From: Tubulanus polymorphus
Lineage: Eukaryota > Nemertea > Palaeonemertea > Tubulaniformes > Tubulanidae
Length of the DNA: 64,000 nt
Reading direction: 5' to 3'
Assembly (NCBI RefSeq): GCF_964204645.1
Contig: NC_134025.1
Location: 13,085,001 to 13,149,000, forward strand
Part shown: piece after piece, positions 1-15,619 of the stretch
Layout of the letters: each line of letters opens with the position of its first letter
Position numbering within the stretch: position 1 is the first letter of the stretch
The notes under the pieces: model-generated
Told to the model about the DNA's origin: nothing
Seen by the model: only the letters and a program-made list of their open reading frames with translations
The model's database searches: none
Translations under genes and position numbers: made by a program

Positions 1-3000
1 TACAAGTGGCACATGATTGAGCACTCAGGACATTGGTGATTAATAACTAATACTGAGTAATTGCCACATAATAGAGTCTAGTTAATATCACAGAACTTGA
101 CCAATTTCGCAGCTGAAGATCTGATAAAATGACTGGATTAGATACATTTACACTTCCTTTTCTGTCAGCAATAATTATTTGCATTATAGTGTGACGTATT
201 TAGAATTCATTCCTCACGATTTCGAGCATTTAACTTATCCCTTTTTTCATCCCGTAGCGATTTCATTCTCGAGTCAATTCTCCAATTCGCATCAACGCAT
301 TGAAACAAAAATTTCGTCGTCCTTTTATCAGCACCATCATCATCATAGCAAATACAATGCTTACGCTTTATACAACAATTGTCATTTGCGTATCTTGGTT
401 ATGATTGAATTACAGGGGCCAGATAGGATATTACTGCACCGATCACTAAAATATCAATTTCGGTGCCAATTCACCGTATTGCGAATGATTATTCTGCATG
501 CACTGCCGGAGCGAAGCCTTAAGTTGATTTGCTCCAGGACTTCATATGGACTGTAATTTAATTTCGTATAAAATCAGGAAAAAATAATCCCTTATGTGGG
601 GCGATTATTAGATACTAGTGACTAAAGCATATTTAGCGCAAAGCATCATCGAGACACACCATGCAATGAACAAAAACACTCATCATTAGAGGAGAATTCA
701 TCGGGCAATTTTCGTTCAAGTCAACGTTGCAGAAATTTCGCATAGCACACGATACAGAATTATAACATTTTAGGTAATGAGTTTTTCGTCTTTCGGGTGA
801 AAAAATGATTATTTCGAATGGCGGTGCGGATTTTTTTGCACGTTACGCTATATAAGAGGACATCATTTAACGCGGGAACCCGGCAACAAATCACGGTGCG
901 GAGACAACGACAACTACCAGGGAGAGTGTCATGTCACGCAAGTGGATTAACGCACAATGGGGTTCGTTTTGAAGCCGACAAGTTTGGCTCATTGCGACGA
1001 TCGCGACCGACCTCTCGCATGACTAGTGTTTGTAACCTGATCAAAATGAAGCCAATACCGAGCTGACTTAGCAAATTTGTCCAAATTCATCTAATAAAAT
1101 ACAAACGGTGATTGCACGCTAGCGAAAATGATCTCTTTTCCGACGCACGCATGACTTGAAATAGCCAATCTACGTTGGCAGTCTGTTGTGTCATGTGCGT
1201 CGATGATAGTTCATTTTTATGGCCCGGATTGGGTGCTACAGTTACGCAATAACTGCCTTCAGTGTGATGATCGAGATGGGAAAATGCCCATTGTCTACAT
1301 AATTAAGGTTTAAACAATTCGCCGAATATCAGTTGAGGGATTCGGATAAATTGTTTGATTACACAGTGCCGGAACATGCGAGAAAAGTCTTGCCAGGTTG
1401 AAACTTCTGATGAAACACTCAGTCAATTCCTGATTAGAATCTCAGCATGCCGAGAAAATATTCAGCTCAATTGAGAAGCCAAGATTCCATAAAAAGCCAA
1501 TTGCTCGTAGTAAATGAATACTGGCAATTATTCCTATGAATTAACACTCCCGATACCAGGTGAACATGCAAAATTTTCATCTGTATAAAATCTTTCATTT
1601 ACTTCCGTATCGTCAACGTTCCGAAGACATGCGATAGTACCATTTCAGACGCACGGATTCGCGTAGTTTCAGCTTGGTGAAAAACATGTCAGCAAATTAG
1701 AATATATGTTTACACGATATTGAGACGGATGCGAATTATGTCTTATGTCGCAATTGTGGAATGTCTCTTTTCGATTGTGTCAGCATTTGCCGTTTTGGGA
1801 TATACAAACGCGCCGCTAGAATCACAGACATGAAATCTTGAATCAACTGGAGTTTCAGTAAAACAGTTACTTTCTATTGAAACCCACAATCAAAAGACTA
1901 ACTATTAGATTAGTCTGACATTTCGTCTCAAATACTACAAGCCACTTTCAAGCTTCTCCCAGTTTTTTCAGCTACTCTCTACTAGTTTTTCTTTTAATTG
2001 TGGGCCTTCCTTCAGTTCAAACATCAACTCGCTGACTATGTTAGACTTTCTTGTTTTCAATTGAAATAAAGCATTCACATGAAATCTAGCAAAAATTATT
2101 TATGAAGTCTACCGACAATTAAACACATCTAATCTGTATGCTATTGTTTATTCAGTCATCCATTAGACGATGCATCCCAGTGTCTCGACAGTTAACGCTG
2201 CAAAATTCAAATTTCAAATACTTGGGGACGTACTTTATTTCGAAGTTGTTTTGGATTAGCGCTGTATAATGACATTTTGAATTTTAATGCAAATATCAAG
2301 CAAAGTTTGCAACCATTCAAAACCACATAACAAGAGCGATTTCGCTGGTACAAACCTCTCAGAGGACACGTTTCATCGGCATCACGAAGCCCATGTCTAG
2401 CACTTGGATTCGATCTTGAATGCGTTGAAATGCATGGTCTGCACATAAAATTCAAGTCTCTGTTCAAAAGTACTCACGCGCCCTCAAGAGATTACGTCAA
2501 CCGTGCAAACCCACTGCACAATGGCTACCAAGTCAAGAGTGGAACCACTTTTTCAGATGAACTAGAATTTTACAAACTGAATTTACTGCAAAAATGCCCC
2601 CCCCCCGATCCGAATGCATTATGCTCCTTGAAAACAAGCAGTGAAAACTGTCTTTACAGGTTCAAGCAGCTAATGCTGCATTCTTCAAATAAACAGCGCC
2701 AGACTAAAAGAGGTAATGCCTCTCTGTATGCTGGTTAACAACCTTCCGGAGGTAAATAAAATATATATTTTGTACTCGAGCCCTGGAAAGTGTGTCAACA
2801 GACAAACTCGCCATAAATTGAAATGCAATATGGTTGTTTGGCTCATAGAATACAAAGAGCAGCGTGTATGTACTCAGCATGTACACGGTGACATTGGCAT
2901 CAAAATACAAAATTCATAGTAATTTAACTGATCCAATTCATAAATCGATGAGAGAAAATTGTGTCTTAGTTGTTGATTAGATTGCTCAGAGAAATTCAAT

Positions 3001-6000
3001 TACGGGGTAAAGACTGAAAGCGCGCATGCATGAACGAGCAGTGTAGCCACGACTAGACTGAACCACGTCTGGCGTCTGGTCGGTCAGAGCTCGTACATCT
3101 CATCTGCTACCACAACAAAACATTTTGCACCAATCCACGCCATACAACCCAATGCGCTAAATGCAGAGATGGAAAATCACGGTTACACACATTCGTTAGA
3201 AACCTAGAAACCAAGATGATCAATAAATACGCTTTGTTGTTGGTAAGTTAAGTCAATCAACAAAGCAGTGCCACTACATTTGTCGACCGTCCTTGCAAGA
3301 TCCCCTTACGTGAGATACTGACGAAAAACTCATGTTCGATCATGACACGATTGTACAGCTTGATAATTATCACAGCCTTGTCGTGCAAATGCTCGGAATA
3401 AGCTGCAACTGCACCAATTCAGCGGTCAACTGCAGTGGACATTAGTGCATGGTGTTATCTACAGCCAGGAATATGCGTGAAGATAAAAATGTATCTATTG
3501 CTTATGATGATTGGTCATTGGTAACTGGATACGGCTCAAAACTTGGTTGAATCACACATAACCGTCTGAGCCTCACATGCTTCTTTCAAACAGTTCCCAA
3601 TATCCTTACGATTATTCATCTTACAAAAACTTTTCCGTTTGACGCTAGAAACTTTGTCTTGGGCACATCGCCCAATCATTTTATTCTCAGTTAAGCAAGA
3701 TGAAGGATCCAGCTTAAGCCCAAGCTAAATGCAGGGTGAATATGCAAGTGGGTTATGTCAGTCTTGCTCGTATCAATGAATTAACTATTTGAAAGTTAAG
3801 TTAAGTTATATTCTCTTCGTTCATTGCCAATGCAATGCAATAATTGCAAGGAAACAAACCATCGTTGAAAATGCCTTGACTGCACTTCCGATTTTCCTGA
3901 TGCAGGTTACTGCATTACATCATGACCTGGAAACCGATTGGAAAATTAAATCCAACTACACTCACACTTTCATACACTGGAGAGCTGAGAAATACACTAG
4001 AAGCGAATTCAACATTTCCAGCCTAGCTGGGTTCCTGTTGGCGTTTTCTTTTACCTGTGAACCAATTCCAGCGATAATTATATTCATCTTTTCATTTCCG
4101 ATCATTTTCCCATTAGCGCCGACTTGTCATAATCTTCGGGGTAATTGCATTACATCTTCAGCTGTTCTTCTGCAGCCAGGAAGGGATGCAATTTCAGCAT
4201 TACTGTTTTCCCAAGCCTAGCAACTTGCTATGCCACGAATCTAAGCTAACAAAGCATACTGATACATCTACCTTCCCTTGGCAACTGCAAACTAGTAACA
4301 ATATTTATATCCTCAACTCTGGTAGCTATTTCTCCAATAAACACAGCTTCCCATCCATCTAGTTCAGTAAGGCAGAATTAAAACTTAAGAAATTAGTAGG
4401 CTCATATCTTCCACTCCATTAAAGCCACGAGATATATATTCACTTGAAATATTCAGTCCCGGTTTTTATGTTCCGACTTTTAGACCTAAGACTGAAAGTG
4501 ATTTCTTACGGGAATTCAGCCATATAGAATATCAATGACAGTCGTTATTATTTTAGTTCGCTATCATGTTTTGTATCTCGAGAACGGAATGCCAAGAATG
4601 GTATTTAATATAACACCAAAAAGCATATCTTGACTTCCGTATTATTATGACAATGGATGGATAGCTTCCTACACACAAACATAAAAAATGAAGACCTCCC
4701 GCTCGCTGATGAATCTAATTGAAAGTTCAATAATATTCAACCCTACATTTGATTGGTTAAACCGCAAGTCAACGTACTTAATGTACCTGAAAATAGCGTG
4801 AGTTGAGTGATATAACTATCAACATGAATTACAGAGTATTTCATCAACAGATAATAGCTTATCATGGTACTTTTTAGTTATATGCCAAATATATGATCTT
4901 ATTGCAAATCCATTGTTCAGTACTTTTCATGGTCTAAGGTACTTCAGGTCCCAATGCTTAAAAAAAAGTTCTATTGACTTATGGAGTATTCACAATTAAT
5001 TTCAGAAAATATGTCAGCTCCGAAGTTTGACCTTGAGGTTTTATGTTGAGCCCAAGAGCATCCTTGGACTAGTGACTAGTCACACGCGGATCTTTCATAT
5101 GGCTTCAGTCATTGGTTAATGACTCTGCGTGTTGCCGAGGAACCACCACATACAATCCAGACATGGTATGATATTAAACCTAATCAAAATTCACGGCACA
5201 GTATTTTTCACATTAAACAGGCTGCGCCATTGTGTGAAATAACAGGATGGTAATCAGGGGATCAAAGCAAATGAAATTTCTGGTGAGCTCAACGCACTAA
5301 TGTTCGTTCTGTATTTGTCTCCTCATGCGATTTTATGGATGATACGGATGACGATATAACGAAAAGTAAAATGACTCTAAGCACGAATATAAATTGAAAC
5401 AATATCGCCATAACGGTTCTCAATTAAGAAGTTATGAATGTCTGAACCTATTTCTGATGCCATGAAACTGAAAAACTGCACGAATAATGAATCTTTTCCG
5501 AATCATTTTTGCCAGCAAAAACGACATTGTTCTTTAGATTGCAATACCTCCCAATGAATGCGGAAACCTATCGGTGTTTATTCCTCAAATCGCGTAAAAA
5601 TACTGTTATAAGTGTTATTTGGTATCCGGAACATTGTTCGGACAATCTGAAGTTCACAAACCATGCGCCGAATACAAACATTTTGACCAACCATAGTTGA
5701 ACTGAAGGAAGCCAATCATATCGATCATGTGATCTTATACCATGGCGACTTATGTCTTGACAAAAATACTATATACTATTCATTATCATCATGAATAAAA
5801 TCAGAATTGCAAGTACATTTCATTGAATACCAGACTCTGTCATCATTTCAAATCATATGACAGTTCTAGAATGCATCATACACCATGATGGCGCTTGATT
5901 TGATTGAAAAGTGTTTTAAGCCAAAAAGAGAACTTGCGCATCTCGGGATTAAATACATTTTTTTCTGATAAACAATATATATATTTATATATTTATTTAT

Positions 6001-9000
6001 GTTTCTTGAAATGTTCGGCATGTTTGCATGTTGAGCTATAGATATGCTAGAATCAATTTACCTTCCACACGTTACTGTATATCTGGGGCAATCTAAACAT
6101 TGACAATCATCAAATAACTTCTTTCGGCAGTGGCGATAATCGAATATTGGAATAATACTTAGATTCCGAGATATTTTAAGTAGAACCACATCCAATCAGA
6201 AATTTCAAAGAGACCTAACCGATAAAACTGAAGTAATCATCATCTTAACTCGTTACTAGTTTACTGATGACGACGGCAACGATGCAGTAGTGCAAGTTTT
6301 CAGCGATGCAGTATTCATTGGGATTGATTCAAAAAATTACTTCAATTCCTCATTTCTGCGTGGACAGGCAGTGCGCGTGCATCGTGGAAAGCTATTTTTA
6401 CTGAGTACCATACCAGTCTCAAGCTTGTTACAAAGGCTATAAATCATCAGTAGCCGTCAATGCCACCTCAAAATAACACGGTATTCTACTGCTTCAGCCA
6501 TCAGAGAACAACATTAAAACCTCGTCTCCACAAATAGAAAACTGGGGGAAAGCAATCCGTATTGGTTTTTAAAATCTATGCATTCGCTGGTACAGTTTGT
6601 TTTTGTTGAGGTAAATGTAAGAAATCCGGGAAAAATTTCAAGGGAATTGAGTGATACTTCAGATCGCATGTAACACCTGACCATGCCTTGATATCATAAT
6701 ATAAAAAATCAAAATAATTTGTGTAAAACTGTCTGGTTTGGCGAGAATAATAAACTGAAGTATGTATAGATGTTCATTAAGTATTCATTTTTAGACTTAC
6801 ATCATAATGAACACCTGTTCTGAAAACAGATGTTGCCACAAAAAACAATTGTTTTATTTAAAGAGTTTACTTCAAATATGCATTGGGCATCTGCGCATAC
6901 AACATACATCTAATGATAGGTTAGATCTGAGAATGCCATGTCTCGTTTTGAAATTGATATACATTTTAGGGGTGATTTAGACATGGCAAAGTTAAAATTG
7001 TGGTATAACTCCATGTAGAACCCAATTCTAACCCAATATTCAAATGTGTTACATAGCTCACAATATTACTTACCAAACGAAGTGAGGGAATTTTCCAACT
7101 GGCTCATGAATCCTATAGGTCTACGCATGATTTTACAATAGGCAATAAGAGATCACACAATTCGAGCATTAGATCAATTTTTTAATGCGCTATCATAAAA
7201 AAGGTCTGTTAATGCGTCCTTTCAATTGACATCTGGTGTCAGTTTTATCGATTTTGACCGGATTGATTTTAATGAAAAAAAGAAACGGTTGATGAATTAA
7301 ATGAACACTGTTGCCACTGAACAGCGCATTATAAATACATGTATACATAGATTACGGTTGTACACATTTACAGACAGACACAGACATTGAAAATCGTACA
7401 TATGTGTCACTTCATAGAATAAAACAACAAATTCTGATGACGAACAAACTAAATAACAAATCTTTCCAGCAGACAACTGATTCAGATTGACGATGGGTTC
7501 GGTTTCGCTTCGACATGGTCTTATTTAAGACCAGACAAAGTATCTCAATCGTAAAGCCTCAGCGATAAAGGGACATTAGCTCTCATCACATTTTCTTATT
7601 TTCAGCCGCATAATTTCAAAATCAATAACGCGATCATCAATAATTCTTGTACGTGTATCGATCGTTGGTAACACATGAGCACATACAAACGACAAGGTGA
7701 CTACCAGAGTAACCGATGATGACGACGACGTTAGAAGATGTAGCACAGATACAAATTGTTTGAGTTACACTCTGCCGGAACAGACGCTGGATGAAATACA
7801 GTATTGAACTGTACATATATCCCTTTTTACCTATAACAATTGCACTGTTCTTAGAGAACAGGAGAAACTACATGTATAGCCGACTACACTAACTCCTGTA
7901 CATCTTAGCATGTTATCAGTTCATCGATTATTCGAGAACCATGTCTCTCTTCAGAACAGTTATTATACATGATATGAAAACACACATTTTTGGACTTTCT
8001 ACCAAAGATTTCCAAAACGTCGTATATACTGGGATATTGAACATATCCCCAGCCTTAGGTAGGATATGTGACCACATAGCCCAAGATGCATAGTAAAGGA
8101 AAAATAATATAAGTTACAAATATCGGTCATACTACATTGAAAGTAAGGATTTGTCACAAACATGAACTCAATTCAAATGAATCCCAATAAACACATGAGC
8201 AAATGTTCTGAAGTGTTCATTCATGGTATAGCATATTTTGTCACTGTTAGCTTGGGAGTGAGTTTCTTGGGAAGCCAGTCGAGACAAAATTTGGGTCAAT
8301 AACTTCAATACTTTCAATAATGTTTTGAAAGACTTGTAAACACAATAATCGCAACAGTGAAGAGCATGTTGAAAATGAAAAGGTTGCTTGGTACTACCAA
8401 CAGAACAAAACAATGCTTGTCTGCACTTTCAAAATTTTTTTCCAAATATATAGACAATATTTTAGTCGCACAGGAGTAATACTCTAGCAGACAATCTCCT
8501 TATAACAATTCAAAATAATTTCAATTTAGTCGCACTAGATAATACAGCATAAAAACATTCGAGTACACATATACGAGGACTCTACATCGAATCAGCCAGA
8601 TGAAACAAACCATAGTCTTGCGGTACATTTTGCTTAGCCAGGTCCTAAAAATACTAGCATGTATACCACCAGTGGATTGTATTTGGAAGATATATATTTG
8701 CACACCAACAAATTCTTCCACGTAGAAGATTATCTATCTCAAAGAAATCATAGTTCAGTCGATGACGATAACACTAACTTTAGGTTATTAAAGGTCATAT
8801 AGACTGAAATGCATGTATCAGGGAATGCTAGTGGAATATACCGACACTAATATCACATACCTATTGAATAGAAATGCTGATAACTGAACGTAGTAGAAGA
8901 CTTAACTGATGATACGCAGGGAGATGATAATAACAACAACCATGAAAAAGATGTTTTTACCGCTTTATCGGGGAATGTTCCAATCAAGTAAAGGAGATGG

Positions 9001-12000
9001 ACGTTTCATTTTGATTTTGAGAAGAAAATGTTGATTTCAAAATGTCACAAGGCAGTATCTAACCAGAAAAATGATATGATTTTTTTTTCAAAATTGATTA
9101 ATAGGGAATGTTTGAAGAAGCTACTCGAGATAGACAATTGGTTTCAATCATGAAGAGTTTAGATTAAGGTTTCCTTTAGATGGAATGATATCAGACATCA
9201 ACTAAGCTTATCGGATTTGTAGTTAAGAAAGCTTAGGGTTCAGCATGCGAATCAAGTCACTGAATCTGGAATGGATGAGCCGAGAGCATTATCGTCTTGA
9301 AAACACGATGAATTGGAAATTTTATCAATGCCTAAGAATGCAGTCCCCCTCCCTCGATGACATTAAAAGCAAATTATTATTTTTCTGCATGGCTGTTCGT
9401 GAGTGGTATACTTTTATGAAAACTGCAATGTGGAAAGATTGATAATCAGCACTTCATTATTTTGAATATACCTTCAAATGGAAGTAGTAGATGACTTGGA
9501 AATATAATAGACATGATGCGAGCGATAAAATTTTCAATTTAGCTCGGAATTACACAAGGTTTTGGATTTCCATGCATATTGATGGGCGCCGCGAATTCCA
9601 ATAATTTCTGAGTTTAGGGATCATAAGACAGCGTGTAAGCTTCATTAGACTTATACATGATGAGAGGAATAGTGACAGAAACCGTGAGGGAATGAAACGC
9701 ACTGATCAAGAAGGCGCGAATCAGTGTACCAACTCCCACGAGAGCTTGTCGGGTCTGCCGACAGAAAAAAGCAAATCTGGTGTCGAGGAAGAGTTAATCG
9801 AAAGCAGGAATGAGAAAAGAATATCGCCTGATTTTGTAACAATTTTTTGTAAATCAAAACAATGTCTTAATATAACTTAATACACGGGCTGTTCATAAAG
9901 TATAAAGTATAAATGGCCTATATTGAAGTGTTCAATATGGGGATATAGACAGGATATCTATCAGCCTTTACATTGCAAAAGGGTCTCTAATCTGTCAATG
10001 GCGAATTGGTGGGATCCATTCTTTAACATGGTATGGGCTCCACTTATATCAATAATACTGTGCTGATCCCATCCATGTGCACCCTTGGGCTTTCAAAGAG
10101 TTTAATAAGTAGTGTTCAACTCAGTGTGAATTGACTGAGTTTCAAAGATCTTCTTTCAGAAATGGGTGCCCAACAATAATAATTTGCCAATGAATGCAGC
10201 TCATTATACAACAATTACTCGAGGCTCAGATATGGCTTCAGATGCATTCAGACGAAGGCAAATCCTATCAAACTTAACAAAACGTAAAAATAGACGAAAA
10301 CTTTGACCAAAACTGATCAACAATCATTGTTTGTCAACTTATGCTAATGATGCATTCATGACGAGCGGCGAGCAACTTGCAAGATTGAGTCCATGCAAAA
10401 TCATATGGATCTCCTCTGAAGTAGGGTTTCAATGGGACGAACAGTGCCCCCAGCCAGCCACCCGACAGAACGCATCAAGCTGCGGCTTTTTGAAGGCAAC
10501 AAATGGACCGTGAAAGGTGTTTATATTGGGTAGAAGATGGCGGCGAGCCATCTCAATGACAAAGTTGACTAAAAAAGCAGAAACCGCCTTTGTGGTTTAA
10601 TTAAGCGAATTAAATTCCCGATCTACTTTAGGGGAATTATGTCCCTAACACAAACGCTATGAATAGGCACAGCAAATTTTTCTGCATCCGTATCTGATTT
10701 CAAAGTCTATTTTTTCCCAGCCGCCAGTCCATATGGATGTACAAGAGAAATAATCCTGCATTTCCGACTATGAGACGCACAAAACGATGATAATTATTTC
10801 CTGTAAACCGTGATTGTGCATCGAGAATCGTGTTTAAGATGGAGAGTAAATTTGATTTTCGTTGATACGAAATGAGGTAACAATGCGAGGTAAGTCAATA
10901 TTCGGCTTGATCTTGATTCAGCTTTGGGCGCTGCTTTGGATCAGAACTAGTGAGTCCTAAGCTGCCGTATGCTCGGTGGCCCGATAATGAGATTACTGGC
11001 CGGACAAGTCAACCAGTTATAAGAGCTATATTAGCGACACTGTGTCTAATGCCAGATGGAGGTCAGATAAGAGACATTCTCAACATAAAGGATTATTATT
11101 CTTAGACATAGAATGCAATCGCGGTTATGGTTAGAGTTGAAAATGAGCAAAGATTGTTTTAGTACCCGAAGTTACATTCTACCCGACAATATTGCTTCAC
11201 TTTAGCAATTAAAATATGACTATTCAAAAAACAGGAAGATTATATTACCTCCCAAGGCTAAGCATAATAAAATAACTCAATAAAGTCACTTAGTCAGTGG
11301 TGGCATAGCCCACAGCTTCAGGAAATCACGCTTATTTTCCCAGCATGTTCGAGATCTTGTAATCTTTTACTCTATCGGCAGTCTGAACTGTTTTTCAGAA
11401 ATTGAAGCAATGCACAGGATATAATACAGCAGTTAGTGACTACTCCTGAAAGCTAAAAACCATCAGGATAGATATCTCAGTGGTGTTAATGGAAAATATT
11501 TTCATTCGGACAAAAAATTGAATACGCAATGTTATATCAGAAATATTCAAGGCATGATGATAGATTTTTATGAGCATGAAAGCAATACTCCACTCAATAT
11601 GGTGAATGATTTATATCATGGAAATCTATCATTGGGTGGGAAAAGTATTGGTTTTACATCATTGGTTACACCATTGCTCGTCTAAACACCTCACATTCAT
11701 CGTCAACGCTGGGGTACACTTACTCTTCAAAACAGATGACACTCCTACTTGAAACACTGTGAGTAGAGAACGGCCACAAGGTATAAGAAGAGCATTACAG
11801 ATTTCGTTCGCAAGTTCAGTGAAAGGTACTTGTCAACATCATATTCAGACTGTGTAAACCTTCCAGCAAAATTACCTCAATGAGTAATCAACCTGAGATA
11901 AAATGACCTAAGACAAGGAGTATGATTTTAAGGCTATATAACTGGCTTCTCAACCACATCAATATCAACTGATATGCACATAAAGAATCAACAGATTGGT

Positions 12001-12058
12001 GACAGTCAACTCTAGTATCCAACATTCTCATAGACCACAATGGGTCAAACCTGCAGGT

Positions 12059-12276
12059 AGATCTCAACACACCTAGGACGTGTAGATCTCAACATACCCA
12101 GGATGGGTAGATCTCAACAAACTCACAACAAGCAGATCTCAACGGCACTCCAGGATGGGTAGCTCTCAACACATACCCAGGACTGGTAGATCTCAACACA
12201 CCCATGGCGGGTAGATAGATCTCAACACACCTAGGACAGGTTGATCTCAATTCACCCAGGACAGGATGAGCACAAC
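12059..12276. repeat. Minisatellite, about 8 copies of a 25-28-bp unit
   Basis: Imperfect tandem copies, each containing AGATCTCAACACACCCAGGA or a close variant, start at about 12059, 12085, 12110 and onward, the last copies being the most degenerate. Lies inside Meis intron 6. Recurrent BglII-like AGATCT sites mark each copy. Confidence 0.88.
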
Positions 12277-14071
12277 AGATTGAAGTCTGAAATCATCGCT
12301 ACCCTTCAGTTATGAATGAATACCTGTCCCTGATAATGTCTACTCTTGCCATGCTGAAGTGAGTGATGGTGATTCATGAACCATCACACCCAGCCATGGA
12401 GTATCTAACAGGCAGGAAGGCTGATGAAACAAAACATCAATCATACTGTACAAGCAAATATGCATTAACTGCAACCAACATCTCCAAAATGCCCATTAAA
12501 ACATCCTGTCTGCCTGGGTAACATATCATAACCTTGATGCAATAACGGCCAGCTTGATAGCACATCGCTAATGATATCGATACGGTTATGAAAGGACTTA
12601 GCCGGAAAAGAAAGGACAATTTTTTGTAGCAGATCGGTGGCCACTGTGGTCTTCGCTCTGGTTTCAGATCCCCTTCTATGTCTGTGTCAACATTTCTACT
12701 GAAACTAAACTGTTTGCCATTACTTGACAATTATGAGGGAAAAACATGAAACAAGCCTCCATGATCAAACTAAGTAAGTAATTCATCATACCTATGACGT
12801 GCCCTACATAGATAGCATTATGGCTGACCTGAACCTAATAAACTACTCCCCTGATCAAATATGGCTGCTATAAAGGGTTTAAATACTTAAAATGGCTATT
12901 GTTTTCATTTCTAGAAATACACAGTAACAATTCGGTTCTCAAATCTCATTCATCTAAGCATACACCTGGGAATTGATGAAAAATTGCTTTTGATAGAAGT
13001 CAATCAAAAAGTCATCTATAAATTTCTTAGTGACTAATACATAGCTATTGTGCAGCAATAATTGACGGGACTTATCTCAGAGTTTGGTCACCTTGACGTT
13101 CATTGGAACATACGAAACCATCAGATTCATTTTAGAAGCTCATCTATGTGGGATTTGTAACGAATTTAAAATCAAAACTGGTTTATCATAAACAATATGC
13201 AGGAAAGCATATTCTAACGTATTGATTCTGATGAAAGTTATATCATTTAATCAATGCTAATGATAACCCTTGGGTCAGTCTTGATAAACGCTTTAAGATC
13301 GCTCGACTTTGTTGAAAATGATAACCCTGTTTTTGTTGGATAACAGCCACAGTACCAACTCATTCATTAGGTCACATGCAGATTTCAAGAGATTACTTGT
13401 CTCAAGTCACCTAGAACTATGACCAGCATTGATTTCACCCACAGAAATAAATCATTCTTCAATTTCATCGTTCAGTTCACTTCCTGCCAGGCTACATATT
13501 AACAACCTCGTAAAACATAAATAGACCCGAGCAATTAGTACTCCACATTTCTAAACCTTCTGCTACTCAGCAGGGGCAATTAGCCCTCTCCCTGAACAAC
13601 CAGCCAAATACAGGTAATTATATACTTGATCCACGTTATGACGATGTGTATTTGGAGCTCAAAAGTTCTTTGGACTAGGGGATGAATGCTGACAACAGCC
13701 CATACACTCGGTACTCGAGCTTGACTCCCATTAATTCTATTGATGTAGCTTTATTATAACTGTTATCGATATGCACACTTCAGGGACGGGAATCAAAACT
13801 ACTGCATAAATATGAATGGCTCATGAGTATAAACCAATTATTTTTCTGTGCGATGCAACTTCACTTTCTGCCGAGTCTGTTGTATCTGAACGATAACTAT
13901 ATAATTGAGGACTTTTACCAAATGAAGCTGGCGGCCTTTCGGGCGTATATCGGAGACCAGAAATACCAGTTCATTTCACTTTCACATTAGCCAATTGAGA
14001 AATTCAATTGCAGCAAACAAATGCATCCACATTCCTAATTTGCTTACTACAATGACAAAACACTTCTCTGA

Positions 14072-14100
14072 AGCAGCAGCAGCAGCAGCAGCAGCAGCAG
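14072..14100. repeat. (CAG)n microsatellite
   Basis: About ten uninterrupted AGC/CAG triplets within the Meis intron. It is open in the plus frame as poly-Ala, but that frame has no other support. Confidence 0.9.
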
Positions 14101-15585
14101 TGATGATGTTATGGACTAATCGATTGCGTCAATGGCTGATGGTCATTTTTATGTTGCAAAGATTATTCCTCAGGGTCGAATGAAAATCTCGGGAAGTAAC
14201 CATAGGAGAGGTAGTAAGCGCCTCGTGGGTGTACCGCTCTTAATTGCCTGCGTTGCCCTATACAAAGTTGTATGACACTCACCGGGAATTCGTAACAATT
14301 CCTGCAGATGAAATGCTTCATTTCTTGAATGCCATAAGAGAATTAACCGACTACTGTTCTTTTACATAATTCACCACCTATTTCATTCGCATACGCACAG
14401 GTAACACTAGGTAAAACACCAATGACAATTCCTGAATGCGGCTAATTAAGCCTTTTTTGAAAGTTACTTCACCTGGTATAATTAGAATTGGAAATTGAAA
14501 AAAAAACAAATAACCTTATGTAAAAGAAATACATCATTTGTTTAGATAGATTCAAAATACATGCATGTATTCTAGCATAGCATAATACACAGCACATATG
14601 CTGCATATAGCAATAAACTAGGGCCCAAGCAATTGCCTGTAATCAACTGTGCTGGTTTGGTTTTTGTATTGATCAGCGCTGCTATTTTGCTACCTAAACA
14701 GTGTGGCGCTAGCTTATCACCGATTTTATCCCCTATGTTATGATAAAACTGCATCGAAATTCACTTTTCATTACAAATATGCTATGTAGGTACGCTATTC
14801 AAAAATGGCCTGACTTCATATGCCGAGGTGCTACAGACGAATTTGAACCCACGAATAAAAAAAAACCTGACCTAGATACTCGTGCACACAGTCAGGCAGT
14901 CGGCGCTTTTGTTGAAAATGCCTTCAATGGGGTATCATAACCCATGATCATTGCTAATAGCATAATATGCTATATACAAAACAATTATGGTATTAGCCCG
15001 CTATGATATGCCTACTGGTTGTTATTATAGATGCCACACGCTGTAGCCATAGAAAAAATGATGTTTTTCAAATGTGCACAGCTTTATTGGTCAAGAGATT
15101 TGTACTATAACATGACAAACATGAAAATCATCAAGACCTCAAAACACCCCCTCCAACTCGCGCGGATTAGGTATTTTATTCTGAAATCAGTTGCACTTAC
15201 ATTTAGTAATCGTATAATGGATGGATTATACTTAAAGTTGTTGAAAATGATATAACATCCTACCTTTTCCTCGTAATACAGTATCGTAGCTAAAATGGTG
15301 CACAATCGTAGCTATACCAGATATGTGGGGCATTCTATGGCACAACAATTAAATATCGAAATTAAATTCTTAATGAATGAAATCAATGAGGAGAAAATAA
15401 AGTGTCCTGGTTCATGCTTTTTATTCCGCAAAACTAAGCTTGTGTGTTTTTTCAGTAAAAGACAAGAAAATGGCGGCAGATATCGGCTCTTTTTTTTTTA
15501 TTAATGAAATTAGACCTTTAATTCCCCTGGTGGCAATTAGTACTTTTCAAAATATTACGCTTCTGGAATTGATGCTGGTTGTACA

Positions 15586-15619
15586 ACAGCGGCGGCGGCA
15601 GCGGCAGCAGCAGCAGCAA
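15586..15619. repeat. (CGG/CAG)n trinucleotide repeat
   Basis: CGG triplets grading into CAG triplets, about 11 in total, in Meis intron 6. Confidence 0.85.

Noticed and set aside
3789-4220. 143-codon plus-strand ORF in the Meis intron
   Set aside because: No family resemblance, mixed hydrophobic content, no splice or promoter context; consistent with a chance open frame.
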